IMG/VR virus record: IMGVR_UViG_3300007510_000017
Location: 1-41,512 of that record
Length of the DNA stretch: 41,512 bases
Direction: 5' to 3' (one strand)
DNA from: a virus
The position numbers and the translations under genes were made by a program. The notes below the pieces were generated by a model that did not search any database, had not been told where the DNA came from, and saw only the letters and a program-made list of their open reading frames with translations. Shown piece after piece: positions 20,901-27,632 of the stretch (position 1 is the stretch's first letter; each line of letters opens with the position of its first letter).

Positions 20901-23736
20901 TTCCTTGAACGGAAGTTTCACGGTGGGTGCTGCCAGCTTTACGCCGACCACCTTTACGATTGGGCAGGCAGGCACGGGCGGTACCGGCGGAACTGCGGGA
21001 CACACTTCTCCTGCAATCGACATGGCAAACCGAAGGGTGCGGGTGGATAACCTTTTCAGTGTTGGTGCGGGACATGCTTTTGAAGCAACAGGGAGAGTGT
21101 ACTTCATCACGAGTCTCAACGGGGTCAACTCTGAGTCGGTCAGTGCAGAGTATACTTCCGTGAATGGAACGGTGGGTGCCGCAGAATATGGCAGATTCCA
21201 GTTGGCAGTGAACACGGGTGCAGGTGAATTTCGGGATAAAGACGGCACCCCGATCACGGTTTTGAACGAACAAACACAGTTCTGGGATCTCCTCTCTGCT
21301 GGGATGACGGCTTCAGGGATGTCCTACTTCACTATTGACATGGGCGATGCCGAAACTGGTTTCCCTGCAAATAACGTTGTGGGTTTTGTTGATGATACCG
21401 GAGGCACTCAGAGAGCAGTTTACGGTTTTGCGGGGATCACCATCACAACCGGGACAACCCCTCAAGAGTTCATGTACGATACCTATGGGGCAGCGGGAAC
21501 CTACCTGGACATCAAGGCTGTAGTCGGCACAGCAGAGTCCATTGTCATCGGCACGACAGCAGCAACTGCGAGCACGACATTCGTAACGCCGACAGATACT
21601 CCTGTTTTCAGTGACATCCCAACATTGATGGACATCTCCGAGTTCAAGAAAGGCATCAGTGTTGTTGGAGATGCGTGGTTCCAGATCCGGGTGAACAAGG
21701 GTGTAACCTGTTTCCTCCCCGGTGATGTCCTTTCGACAGAGGCGACTTTCACAGCGATTGCACCGACTCCTGTCCAACCGAATGTAGGGACAAATGGGTT
21801 CTGGGCCAAGAGTGGCATCTTCACGGAACCCTCATGGCCCATCCCGACCCAGAACTTGGCAGCGGACAGTCTCGGGGATCAAAGAGTTGTTGCTGCAACA
21901 ACTCCCGCAGTAGGGGCGGGAGAGATCGGGTTCCGTATGGGCGGTTACGATGAGACCGTGAAACTCCAAGTGCGGAGAATCCGACGGTTCCACGACCTCC
22001 AGACAGATTTGAACGATGCTTTGAGTCCGCTCCGATACGCTTATGAGATTCGTCGGGGTCGAATGACAGCATACCAAACGGGTGCCACTGCCAAGCAGGT
22101 TGGAATTGTTACAGCCCAGAATTTCCAATTCCCTTCGGATTCGCCCTACTTCAGGGGAGGTTTACTTTACAATGGAACTCAATTGGGGGGCTTCGATGAC
22201 CCGAGCGTGAACATCTGGGGAGGTGACATCTTCAGACTCTTGCGGGTGGATATGACCGCAGATCACCCCCGTCCTGTCGAACTTGTCGAGGAGGCGAGGG
22301 TACTCCGCAAATTAGATCAGCACACCCTGCATCTGGCAGCCCCAGGGCTAACGGACCCGACTTTCCTCGCTGATGTGGCTTTGGGCCAGTATCAAGATTA
22401 CTGGTTTGAAATTTACCTGAGAAGACCCATTGTCCCTCAGGAGCAATCGGCAGAACAACTGCTTGATCTCCTAACTGACCAGGTAGTCACAGAAACTCTG
22501 GCCAACTACGATTCCCAGACCGGTGGCTATGTAGATAGCATTGTCGGGAGCACTTATGTAGCCAGAATGAATAAGCTCAAGGATGATACCCCGGCTGCCG
22601 GAACTTTTGCAGCCAGAGGGGTACAAGTCGATGACATTGTGCTTGTTGATCCTGCGGGACAGGCTGCAGGCCCGGGTGGGGTCACGACGATTCCCGAATG
22701 GGGGTCCAGGCCATATGGGGACTTAGCAGTTGCTCCGAGAGCAGGGCAAGACCCTGCCTTCTACGATACCAGTACGCCCTCACCGTTGGATGACAACCGG
22801 GGCTTCTATCGAGTGACCTTGGTAGACGATGCCAACTCTCAGTTGGAGTTGGATGGCACTTGTGAGTTCGGGGGAATCAAGGCGAATGATGTAATTTTCC
22901 CCGAGAATGTAACCGCACAGGAAGAACACGGGTATGCCATTTATCCCACCATCCACGGCTCCTTGTTGAATCTCGTGGACGATGAGGAAGGGCAGGTTGA
23001 TCTTCGTCCGACGATGTTGGCCGGTTTGGACGATGCGGGCGCACCTGCAGTTGATCCCGATTCCTTTGCCGAAAGCAATCACTCCATCCGACCTTTCTCT
23101 TACAAAGTGATTCGACCCTCTTCACTGTTCTCTACCGAAGCGGCGAACTTCATTTTGGCGAACCGGGAACGGACTCTCTCTTTGATTGAGCAATTTAGAG
23201 CCGCAATTTCCGGGGATAAGGGCGGCAACTATTTCGTATTCCAGCGGGACGACCATATTTTCGATCTGGGAGTTCTGGGAGTTCCCGATACCGGGAAAGG
23301 AATCTTCCCCAATTCACTTCTCACAGACATCATTGGGCAAACTACCATCGTGCCCTTTGGGAGCGACTACGATTGTCTCTCGATTCTGGATCGGCGTTTC
23401 TGGGATTTGGATGAGCGGCTGGATCAGTTGACCAGTGATGGGACTGGGTTTGGAGTCAAAACAGTGGGGCCGGGTGAAACTCCGTACACGGGGTACGAAG
23501 ATGTTACCTCTTCGCCCCCTCCATCTGCGGTTCGACCGGTGCTCCCAGATCGAGTCGATGTCTTACTCAATACCAGTGATCGGATTCGAGCTTTGCGGAA
23601 TTCATGGCTGACTTTGAGAACAAATCGTAAGAATGGGACTCTGGTGGCGATTTCTCGTTTTGACGAGGAGATCCCTGAGTTGAAAGAACAAGAGTTTGAA
23701 TACCTGATGCAGAAGAAGGGGTTGGATGACAGCTAA
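11920..23736 (+). CDS. Giant modular baseplate/tail structural protein (3,938 residues)
   Basis: One open frame of 11.8 kb, 3 nt after the previous stop, with a weak ribosome site. Almost entirely beta-predicted sequence. Seen in order: residues 1-1650, at least seven copies of a beta unit of the type 'xxxTGxLxFNxxF...GxxVxxxY' (see repeat entry); about 645-741, a module resembling the flagellar hook IN motif, ending ALGILPGW; about 934-1008, a module with AGSYEIQSV; about 1783-1802, ITGEVVGDRDGKIRFFVGRD after a helical stretch; about 2751-2811, paired GSGYLGG and GHGYAAP strands; about 2958-3027, a unit like the small beta barrel called E1-FCCH in fibre proteins (ATNHGLSIGGTVLIA). The last 250 residues (SYKVIRPSSLF, YFVFQRDDHIFDLG, RRFWDLDERLD) turn helical and resemble ends of other very large phage virion proteins. 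No enzyme motif is visible. Its location between spike and wedge genes suggests a baseplate scaffold or long radial fibre; function unknown. Confidence 0.88.
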   Translation: MGFSFSGHVINGARAASSNASSTALPVSGVVRDIKPLTGSLPVVEGNNPALVDLHGDQYRAAILNSPVSGTSEYLIWAANSSHLSIVAPTVFDPSDPWVIVGGSNSIPIGTTQTIDTLATSGYQQDGTNRVVVRDANGRSISNIYSVKIHRGDTDTDHTLVAADFYAVDPDANLVTIKSSVLTATFGGALSVGRGDYVVEASYFISPPRFWWTRNDPYETRFGWDSSTQSWKPYKGGAVDTLGALSTSEYTLTPRPSGVTVGDYLPGSDAGDAYCMIRVGMTPNSSSVPVAYKAVVPAGQFSGILVVTDEEATTDYDFTGSDIAGIVAVSEGTLIFNPSFVNTYAGMNVWYSTRSFKKENSGIVGYLLGADTTPLFIAPIPEPGQYPFLRVGSRRPLSATVVDTEADLAALTLLENEVGVALSTGMLLFNSDFVKKADPVESGFDIEYLGARIQYDGVSFTQQSQPPRAPVALTNVTAVPTLVSSLTPLYVPDADVRGLDGLGTSGILHEPDDTGATPNATNVPSARPGGDSLTEATTGLVRRVEPSRPSGETLGDVFAFGAARALDSLTVNERASDLPNMSFKVKGGTIHVAEVPSSTTPNVSLTALSSTDRARFDDEYMYFAQSILTPATYTDIPRVVSRIRDTFTLVGTEHLYFEINGTFYDWDASVDFPAGGTVTTTQVATSLATLIAGDPNAAAADLNGFLTLASTSVGGTIEIAFGQNGERDISGCTALGILPGWKAIGGEDWWLVDSGLSFGLFRTPLNLDRTETEADYYARYSVSDITISESVSQIPVVTFNQPPLQDVAGYDEGVFFQITTTIQKGVSETIYQKPLRNLEDVLYRFEENHFKWLESNSGVDPIYRPTQTLPLGENNVVLDTLYGVAPNATGGVFLAEDGGSYTFGVPNVDYLLDAGTGNITLVESVGTLVGRGYGGSWSASGTTLTNVFPTGADDFIALEVAAGYRIKVLSGDSAGSYEIQSVTDGDHIVVSPSFPADSGIAPIAWEVYEGIPTGTYNPAIVADVISENFNHLPEEPFKIRVLSPLGTVPEDAAAQSASRLTADMAGALESGREINFRYGLSHGATAAASATLIATNTATLVELPVQELGTLANGSLFVPGAAASHAQHTRFDDEAFTVRVGTTLYSHGSGLVPVSSFSSNPTAVEYLTTTGELKFNSSLLTNYESSVVRWEASFLTPSLLASRTVEYDKWGNLNICATDMTAFGGTTTAYFVERMITESGLDVVVNPINGGISFTKPLGEYKIVEAEYYQAGPDGNKKLDDDGNEIFRLDFLPLYVRGEVCTRVNDRRYSFNPADSAGFTRTLFTALEPTTYRDTILANFGVSDTTYDMANDFMEFRDAVATTVVVKTSYAVLESFGGEQAYTTPVIPIYRPPFFIESGADDFALIGDRTGDVLPGMLLRLGPAPFYIKTCVYDGNTDTTTVGFYPATTAEAGSRAPGKDVLTVLTDRPITSTVDAEHPVTVTGADDGFMLTVTQDWEPADRGQSNIVIEGNLLQWAVPGHIIEVGGCPHVIAAADMNEEVTKTIINVTTPFLRGYRDYRNTVRISVRPVYPPTPRDFLGIAPVYQDRPVELVIWGEQDSAGNTLPGRTLIQGVGYDLDYATGAVSLIDPVELPMLSGQTLTLRYTKEKILAPIKADGMVTLPRVRYQYRFATPPSEENGFLGAFLQGSYTFSNPDSFYCRVIPFASYTGQAAREILEASKSEQGTTGGPVVPFFGSPENYDAGAAGIDTKRTDLTDKDRAARGFLDFYCQTVGALEQIKETITGEVVGDRDGKIRFFVGRDKEYAPPGYEDQFTGILNPRSVFSEVFQEEASNWDVPVLFDDNIVNPNSAQLVDGAVLGRFMSGYSLDSLIVRQRGAIENDVDDIVMTSLGKTSVTWNPFPFIRFSAKGNYEPLYDPNEFSRIFPELSRGYLTASPGIESDLEGGDYGSFSFLRLVDWDWQRTWKTPIGQIGNPVIPAITDIRDVVVAKRMPRARIWGYFPRGIPADALGTGYPPNPILVPCLIATPLHLPDFPVNPETGWPDAAQLQAQNTTPPGTGLLDLTTGDPELHLPPLSHPLFGAFSPRAQVAFGRPDGTLFAVGSPQQILGGLLAQMSGVFVHQVLYGCVITFKTLTPVGGATPITNAAMLQQLETPSSGTILELEKGDTFYIIPPGGSAEETEDPPTEEDFTKFMQSMPAYREGFDVGLKKKSGILIDKSLPGGDDPIPLLGFNLQNWFGQSPPSPGEALQVDVEFSNSMTKPLLIPALEGLPTDDTGDYSIPYLGGNDTELMALGDAQVLAGEIITTVSFASPFPTPPPPAWDFVYPDEILANDGAIRTSLAGDISPAALLTTQLYDPVTNPLGSAVAVGVEDARAYDLLFMEIDTGTPEIPEGSQGILSIGRVQRNGLNTYSMIEPPRFVTQTPVGSVIKYELENFVGYMHDETPYVWVVGDPPPPLPPTTSGVLIINDSTPGAEVLTFDFTTTPQLALDDGTGGPPGTGGLNTILAANPNNVLKIRLFVREALGGFWPGDYATFTVSLGEILIAGQAAGVHTVTGDAAIPGLTVTISAKQIVITGIGASAVLNLPGGHPELPNDGGVPVCTTNYEFDYTLSLDTVSGESATAFVENDRLSFKEVLDTRYARDRTAIHAYGKQHMGCSLLVDQNVVEGDVTSNINRDINFGPNYPLTFLERDDTALDPNTGVTRGVGVWNAASAPGAGDELGIVRAMGFEGFNAGGPGALASATATQLVGQIDNVTVTGPGSGYLGGYVDVTIGDAGPGYGYVGLAVVDAAGLVTGVTTLNPGHGYAAPLAPVFTHMCGNMAIEVTQAATFSMVPSMAYDQTELVAGDLGIICDGTGDIQNATQSIITNVDVAAGLGGGLGKVQHGDVVVVEEGATVAGTIKAGTYLTRHAVEANSITGVGTLTNDAVRAVTLEAVAGGGGWAEIQFPKIDTRAVVKVNIVSSSVAPDAVFSTATNHGLSIGGTVLIANHTENSLNGSFTVGAASFTPTTFTIGQAGTGGTGGTAGHTSPAIDMANRRVRVDNLFSVGAGHAFEATGRVYFITSLNGVNSESVSAEYTSVNGTVGAAEYGRFQLAVNTGAGEFRDKDGTPITVLNEQTQFWDLLSAGMTASGMSYFTIDMGDAETGFPANNVVGFVDDTGGTQRAVYGFAGITITTGTTPQEFMYDTYGAAGTYLDIKAVVGTAESIVIGTTAATASTTFVTPTDTPVFSDIPTLMDISEFKKGISVVGDAWFQIRVNKGVTCFLPGDVLSTEATFTAIAPTPVQPNVGTNGFWAKSGIFTEPSWPIPTQNLAADSLGDQRVVAATTPAVGAGEIGFRMGGYDETVKLQVRRIRRFHDLQTDLNDALSPLRYAYEIRRGRMTAYQTGATAKQVGIVTAQNFQFPSDSPYFRGGLLYNGTQLGGFDDPSVNIWGGDIFRLLRVDMTADHPRPVELVEEARVLRKLDQHTLHLAAPGLTDPTFLADVALGQYQDYWFEIYLRRPIVPQEQSAEQLLDLLTDQVVTETLANYDSQTGGYVDSIVGSTYVARMNKLKDDTPAAGTFAARGVQVDDIVLVDPAGQAAGPGGVTTIPEWGSRPYGDLAVAPRAGQDPAFYDTSTPSPLDDNRGFYRVTLVDDANSQLELDGTCEFGGIKANDVIFPENVTAQEEHGYAIYPTIHGSLLNLVDDEEGQVDLRPTMLAGLDDAGAPAVDPDSFAESNHSIRPFSYKVIRPSSLFSTEAANFILANRERTLSLIEQFRAAISGDKGGNYFVFQRDDHIFDLGVLGVPDTGKGIFPNSLLTDIIGQTTIVPFGSDYDCLSILDRRFWDLDERLDQLTSDGTGFGVKTVGPGETPYTGYEDVTSSPPPSAVRPVLPDRVDVLLNTSDRIRALRNSWLTLRTNRKNGTLVAISRFDEEIPELKEQEFEYLMQKKGLDDS
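12421..16870 (+). repeat. Recurrent beta unit in the N-terminal 1,650 residues of the giant protein
   Basis: At least seven diverged copies at protein level: residues about 168-204, 323-357 (EGTLIFNPSFVNTYAGMNVW), 419-457 (TGMLLFNSDFVKK), 908-934 (DYLLDAGTGNITLV), 1164-1195 (TTTGELKFNSSLLTNY), 1243-1275 (NGGISFTKPLGEYKIVEAEY) and 1613-1651 (YDLDYATGAVSLIDPVE). Each has a turn with Gly, an aliphatic-aromatic strand, a short loop and a strand that ends in an aromatic residue. Spacing is irregular and other modules lie between copies, so this is repeated domain use and not a simple tandem array. DNA identity between copies is low, which implies old duplication. Confidence 0.6.
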
Positions 23737-23959
23737 AACACACGAAGAACTCTTTGCCGAGTTGGAGAAGAAGGGCGTCAAGCTGGGGCAATGGGGTAAA
23801 TTGAAGGGCGGCAAAAGACAAACCCCGAAAATGAAAGGGCAGGAACAGATCCTTCTGAAACTGCGAGGGCTTCTGCAGACTCAGTTGGATGCAGATATGG
23901 TTTCTTTGGAACAAGCCAAAGAGAAACTAGCCCGTTTGGAACACGGGGGCGGGATGTAA
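23726..23959 (+). CDS. Small charged protein overlapping the end of the giant gene
   Basis: 77 residues, rich in Lys, Glu, Gln and Leu. ATG at 23726 lies 11 nt inside the previous gene (whose TAA is 23734-23736), with AAGGGG at 23716-23721, and its TAA at 23957-23959 is one base before the next start, so it is coupled on both sides. Seen: a first helix (HEELFAELEKKG), a basic glycine-containing middle (KLKGGKRQTPK), and a long amphipathic helix (about residues 38-72). No signal peptide or membrane segment. I do not recognise it. Its coupling suggests a small partner or assembly factor for either the giant protein or the 906-residue protein. It is unlikely to be a chance frame, because it fills the only gap between two genes and has its own ribosome site. 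Confidence 0.75.
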   Translation: MTAKTHEELFAELEKKGVKLGQWGKLKGGKRQTPKMKGQEQILLKLRGLLQTQLDADMVSLEQAKEKLARLEHGGGM

Positions 23960-23960
23960 G

Positions 23961-26681
23961 ATGGCCGAAATTGGAAAATGGACGGGCGGTAAACCTTGGG
24001 AGTGGCCCGACGATTGGGATGATTGGAAAGACGACGTAAATACCGTTGCGACCTTTTTGATTGACCTATTGGATATTGCAGTTCAAGCGTTGGAACTGGC
24101 CAAAGCCTTTATTCCGTCTTACATAGACCCGATCTCGGCAATCGTGGCCGCAATCGTTGAAGAGATCAAATCCTACGTGAAAGACCTTCAACAGTCCGGG
24201 GCATACGCTGTAGGCGATTGGTCGGAGGTGTATTTCAGTTACCCATTTGAGAATCTGAAGGGAGGTTTCACAGAATACGAAAAGAGAATGGTTGGCAGGC
24301 TCACAGATTGGAAAGACCCCAACCGCCCCAATGTTTCCCCCAGAACGAAAACGCTTGCTTTGTTTTTCTATGCCACCGTGGATGTCTCTGAGGTACAGAA
24401 ACTCAAGCGGATTATCAGGGCGTTCATGAAGATGTTTGATTTTAAATCGAACATGAACCCGTTGCCACAACCGATCAATCTAGCTGCGGAATATGGTACC
24501 GATGGGATGAGCATTTTCAGTTTTGGCCCCCTCTTTTCCAGTGGAATGGGGAAGAAGCCCCCAGCGGTAGCGAACCTGACATGGGAAGTTCCGAAGCCCA
24601 TTCAGCCTGAGCTTACCAGTATTGGTACCGGGGTTGTTCCTCCTGTGGATGGTTTCATTGTTGAGGTCTCCACGGTGCCTGAGGGCATCAAGCTCATGTA
24701 TGATCGCCCAAAGGAAAGCTCGAAGCAGACCAAAGAGGATGCAGAGGGGAACCAGAAGAAAGAGAGAGAAACAGGATTCGTTCAGAAATACGACGGAACC
24801 CCGGTAGTGCTTTGGGGTGGCGGCGATCAATTAAAGGTCAACGAAGATATTTGGTTGGACAATTCCATTGGGGCTGACGGTACCGTGAAGGAGGGAGCGG
24901 TCAGAGTCTTTGGTCAGGTCTCAGACTCTGATCCAGGCAAGGCATTGATTCCTCTTGAGAATCTCAAACTTGAGAACCCAGACGGCAGCTACGACTATTA
25001 CCTACAACGGACATTCATGGTCGGGCAGCTTGCTTCCGCATTCTCCCCTGGTTCTTCCTACACGATCTCTCTGGCTTTGAAAGATCTCCCCAAAGACGCC
25101 GATTTCGTGTTGGAAGACGGTGAGTTCATTATTGAAGACAACGGACATCCAACAACCTTTTATGCCCGGGTCAGGGCTTGCAGTGACCTGATTGAGAATA
25201 GCGTGGGGTTGTTGGGTTCCCCTTCTGATGAGTCTTTTGCGTACAAGTTCGATTTGAGTCTCGATACGATCCCGTCTGAAGGTCCGGTTTCTGTTCAGTT
25301 TGTGCCCGATGCGGATGGGGATGCCCCCTATTTCGATGATGTTGGCAACCCCTCAGTCCCATTAGTTCTCACGTTCCCCAATGAGATCACCTATCAATTC
25401 TTGCAGGCAGTTGAGGCTGCGGTGATTGTTTTGGCGTTGAGTCGCCCAGATTACACGCCTCTTGATGATATGACTGAGTTTGATGCCGACGACCTGACAG
25501 CAATCAGGGCTGGAACTTCTCAGAAGATTTTGCCCTATTCTGCGGTGGCCGATTCCACTACAGGGTTAGAGGGGTTCTCGGAATTGCTGGTCAAGATCAT
25601 GGGGGACAATTATTGGGATCGGTACTCCGACAGCAAACGGTCGGTCACCTCATTCAGAACATACTTGATCCGGAAAGCCCGTGCGGTTGCTTTGGAACTG
25701 TACGAGTTGATGGGTAGGCCAATGCCTGCACTCGAAGAAAGAATGGTTAATGAGACCAAGAAGCTGAGGGAAACGGAACTCGGATTCGTGGCTGGGGATA
25801 AAACAGAACAAACTATCCTCGAAGCGGCCTATTCCAGGGAAGATGAATACGGGCTTGCGGCGAACCCTTATCAAGTTTTTGGGGAAAATCTTCCTAGCAC
25901 GGTGTTCATTTCGGAAGAAGAGTCCTATACCAGCACAATGGTCAAATACGACTACAAAGCGGAACCCGCCCGTCAAGACAAAGACTTTTGGATTCCGATG
26001 TCTGACCTGAGTCCTGAGGTTAAAGACGAACTCGATGCCATCACGATTTTTTCTTATAAGGAAGAGACAATCGATGATGTCAATTACTATGTCCCCTACA
26101 CGAACCCCCTGGCACCTGCAGAATCGAGGTACCCTGCCGCTGCCCATACACCTGTCTTTTTCGACGAGGCGAGTCAGCAAGTGGCATTTGTTCGGACCAT
26201 GATCACTACCGATATGTATGACGAAGCCAAGATGGTCTTGAACCTGGTGGCCGCAGGGTTCCGGAAAAGAGGCTCGGGTGAGTGGGAAGCTTTCCGCTTC
26301 TTCCCCCAATTGCCAAAGTTCATGGATTTCATGAAAGCTATCGAGAACTGGCTCAAGGCAATTGCTGAAAGCATCAAAGCGGTGGGGGATGCCCTGTTGT
26401 CGTACATCAACTTCATACAGGCACGGGTGCTCGAACTCCAAATGTTCATTCGCAAGATCAACCAGCTTATTCAGTCCCTTCAGCTTTTGGAGATCCCATC
26501 AGGTTATGTTCTTTTGACCTTCTCGGACGGAACTGATGGTGTCCTTTCTGATTTTCAGTCTGCAGAGGACAAACCTGCGGATAGTGCCGCTGCTTATGGT
26601 GCTGGGGCGTTGTTGGTACTTCCACTGGCACCCATTCCGGCGACGGAGTTGATTACTGACCTGCTCGCATCGGAGGATTAA
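23961..26681 (+). CDS. Large structural protein with hydrophobic helical ends, function unknown
   Basis: 906 residues. ATG at 23961, one base after the previous stop. Seen: a Trp/Asp-rich start (KPWEWPDDWDDWKDD), then strongly hydrophobic helices at about 28-75 (ATFLIDLLDIAVQALEL, ISAIVAAIVEEI); a mixed alpha/beta middle, with a possible beta-sandwich section about 215-440; then helical sequence and a second amphipathic helical bundle at about 787-844 (ENWLKAIAESIKAVGDALL, MFIRKINQLIQSLQLL); and an end that contains YVLLTFSDGTDGVLSDFQSA. The hydrophobic ends could pack inside the baseplate or touch a membrane. No transmembrane segment is clear enough to call. I have an impression of similar proteins beside wedge genes in other big phages, but no function is known to me. 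Confidence 0.72.
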   Translation: MAEIGKWTGGKPWEWPDDWDDWKDDVNTVATFLIDLLDIAVQALELAKAFIPSYIDPISAIVAAIVEEIKSYVKDLQQSGAYAVGDWSEVYFSYPFENLKGGFTEYEKRMVGRLTDWKDPNRPNVSPRTKTLALFFYATVDVSEVQKLKRIIRAFMKMFDFKSNMNPLPQPINLAAEYGTDGMSIFSFGPLFSSGMGKKPPAVANLTWEVPKPIQPELTSIGTGVVPPVDGFIVEVSTVPEGIKLMYDRPKESSKQTKEDAEGNQKKERETGFVQKYDGTPVVLWGGGDQLKVNEDIWLDNSIGADGTVKEGAVRVFGQVSDSDPGKALIPLENLKLENPDGSYDYYLQRTFMVGQLASAFSPGSSYTISLALKDLPKDADFVLEDGEFIIEDNGHPTTFYARVRACSDLIENSVGLLGSPSDESFAYKFDLSLDTIPSEGPVSVQFVPDADGDAPYFDDVGNPSVPLVLTFPNEITYQFLQAVEAAVIVLALSRPDYTPLDDMTEFDADDLTAIRAGTSQKILPYSAVADSTTGLEGFSELLVKIMGDNYWDRYSDSKRSVTSFRTYLIRKARAVALELYELMGRPMPALEERMVNETKKLRETELGFVAGDKTEQTILEAAYSREDEYGLAANPYQVFGENLPSTVFISEEESYTSTMVKYDYKAEPARQDKDFWIPMSDLSPEVKDELDAITIFSYKEETIDDVNYYVPYTNPLAPAESRYPAAAHTPVFFDEASQQVAFVRTMITTDMYDEAKMVLNLVAAGFRKRGSGEWEAFRFFPQLPKFMDFMKAIENWLKAIAESIKAVGDALLSYINFIQARVLELQMFIRKINQLIQSLQLLEIPSGYVLLTFSDGTDGVLSDFQSAEDKPADSAAAYGAGALLVLPLAPIPATELITDLLASED

Positions 26682-26683
26682 GA

Positions 26684-27589
26684 ATGTCGTTTGGAGCAAT
26701 GGCACGATTCAGAGTTGGGTATTGGCGAGGAGTTCGTAACTATGTCCTCAGGGAACGGCGGGATGTGGCAAAACGAATCCGAGTCATTGACGCCGAGATC
26801 AGCAGAATAGGCAAGATTGAGATCGAATACGAAAGTGTTGCCGATCCCGTGTCGGGGCGAGTAGATAGAACTGAGAATAGGATTTCGATCAGCGTTACTC
26901 CGGGGTCTTCCTTGGAAAAGATGCTCAAAGCTTACATTGCACAGGGGGGAAACCCCCTCGACATCTCTCAGTTCTTCTACCCGAGTCAGTCGGAGATTGT
27001 GGGGACGGATGCTAATGGTGCCCCTGTCTATAACCACAAGTACCCGTATGGGGGCGTAGCAGCCCCCGAGAGCAGAGATTACGATACGACTAATGAGATG
27101 GATGGCTCACCCGAAGACATGCCCAGCAGCGGCTTCGGGCCGAGTCCCGGGGGATACTTGAATCTGGTGCGCTATGCCCCCAGAAGGGTTGGCGGGCGCA
27201 AAGACTTAAATGATGACCATGCGGTGATCGCAAGAATCTTTGAGCAGGTCAGGTCTTGGTGCAACCAGGAGATCAAAGAGAAGCTCCAGCGCATGGAGTT
27301 CAAGATCCTCAAGCTCTGTGACCTGAGGGAACAGTTGGAGAACGAAAAGAATGAGGTCTTGCAGCAAGCGTTCGGCGGTGTCCTCGAAGGGCTGGACTCA
27401 TTCGATAAAGAACGATTTGCAGAATCCCACAGGGTGCAGAATCTGATTGCAGATGTCGATGAGACCTTGTTTCTCAATACCAGTAGCGGAGTTCCTATTT
27501 TGATGGCTCCTGATGAAGCCGGGATCTCAGCGTTGGAGTGGGCTTATGAGGATGATGTAACCGAGCAGTTTTTGGATCTCATGGCATAA
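26684..27589 (+). CDS. Structural protein with two coiled-coil regions, function unknown
   Basis: 301 residues. ATG at 26684, 2 nt after the previous stop, with GGAGG at 26672-26676. Seen: a basic helical start (residues 5-45, RNYVLRERRDVAKRIRVIDA), a beta-like segment with PVSGRV, a Gly/Pro/Tyr-rich central loop (about 105-165) and a long acidic/basic helix (about 185-245, EIKEKLQRMEFKILKLCDLR) that reads as a coiled coil. Cys are few (WCNQ, LKLCDL). No enzyme motif. It is the last gene before the first of the two larger gaps and so may end a translationally coupled block. A bundle or connector role in the wedge is a guess from position. Confidence 0.68.
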   Translation: MSFGAMARFRVGYWRGVRNYVLRERRDVAKRIRVIDAEISRIGKIEIEYESVADPVSGRVDRTENRISISVTPGSSLEKMLKAYIAQGGNPLDISQFFYPSQSEIVGTDANGAPVYNHKYPYGGVAAPESRDYDTTNEMDGSPEDMPSSGFGPSPGGYLNLVRYAPRRVGGRKDLNDDHAVIARIFEQVRSWCNQEIKEKLQRMEFKILKLCDLREQLENEKNEVLQQAFGGVLEGLDSFDKERFAESHRVQNLIADVDETLFLNTSSGVPILMAPDEAGISALEWAYEDDVTEQFLDLMA

Positions 27590-27601
27590 GGGTTCTATAG
27601 G
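27572..27601 (+). promoter_or_regulatory. Candidate internal late promoter (shared 10-mer), copy 1
   Basis: Part of the 43-nt gap 27590-27632, one of only two gaps over 10 nt in the window. The 10-mer GTTCTATAGG is at 27592-27601. Read as a sigma-70-type site, TATAGG (27596-27601) is a 4/6 match to the -10 box, and TTGGAT (27572-27577) a weak -35 at an 18-nt spacing, placed inside the end of the upstream gene. Transcription would begin near 27608, ahead of the ribosome site GAGAGG at 27621-27626. The same 10-mer stands before the tailspike gene. A phage-specific promoter or RNA-processing signal is equally possible. Confidence 0.4.
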
Positions 27602-27632
27602 ATGTGAATAGTAGACGAGTGAGAGGTAGCAG

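Noticed and set aside
20428-21273. Two long overlapping minus-strand frames (281 and 273 codons)
   Set aside because: Both lie wholly inside the giant plus-strand gene, where the encoded beta modules have recognisable landmarks. The minus translations are Cys/Arg/Ser- or Pro/Val/Thr-rich without a domain pattern. They arise from codon bias.
25650-26441. Minus-strand frame of 263 codons
   Set aside because: It is contained in the 906-residue gene and has no ribosome site or domain pattern. All supported genes here are on the plus strand.
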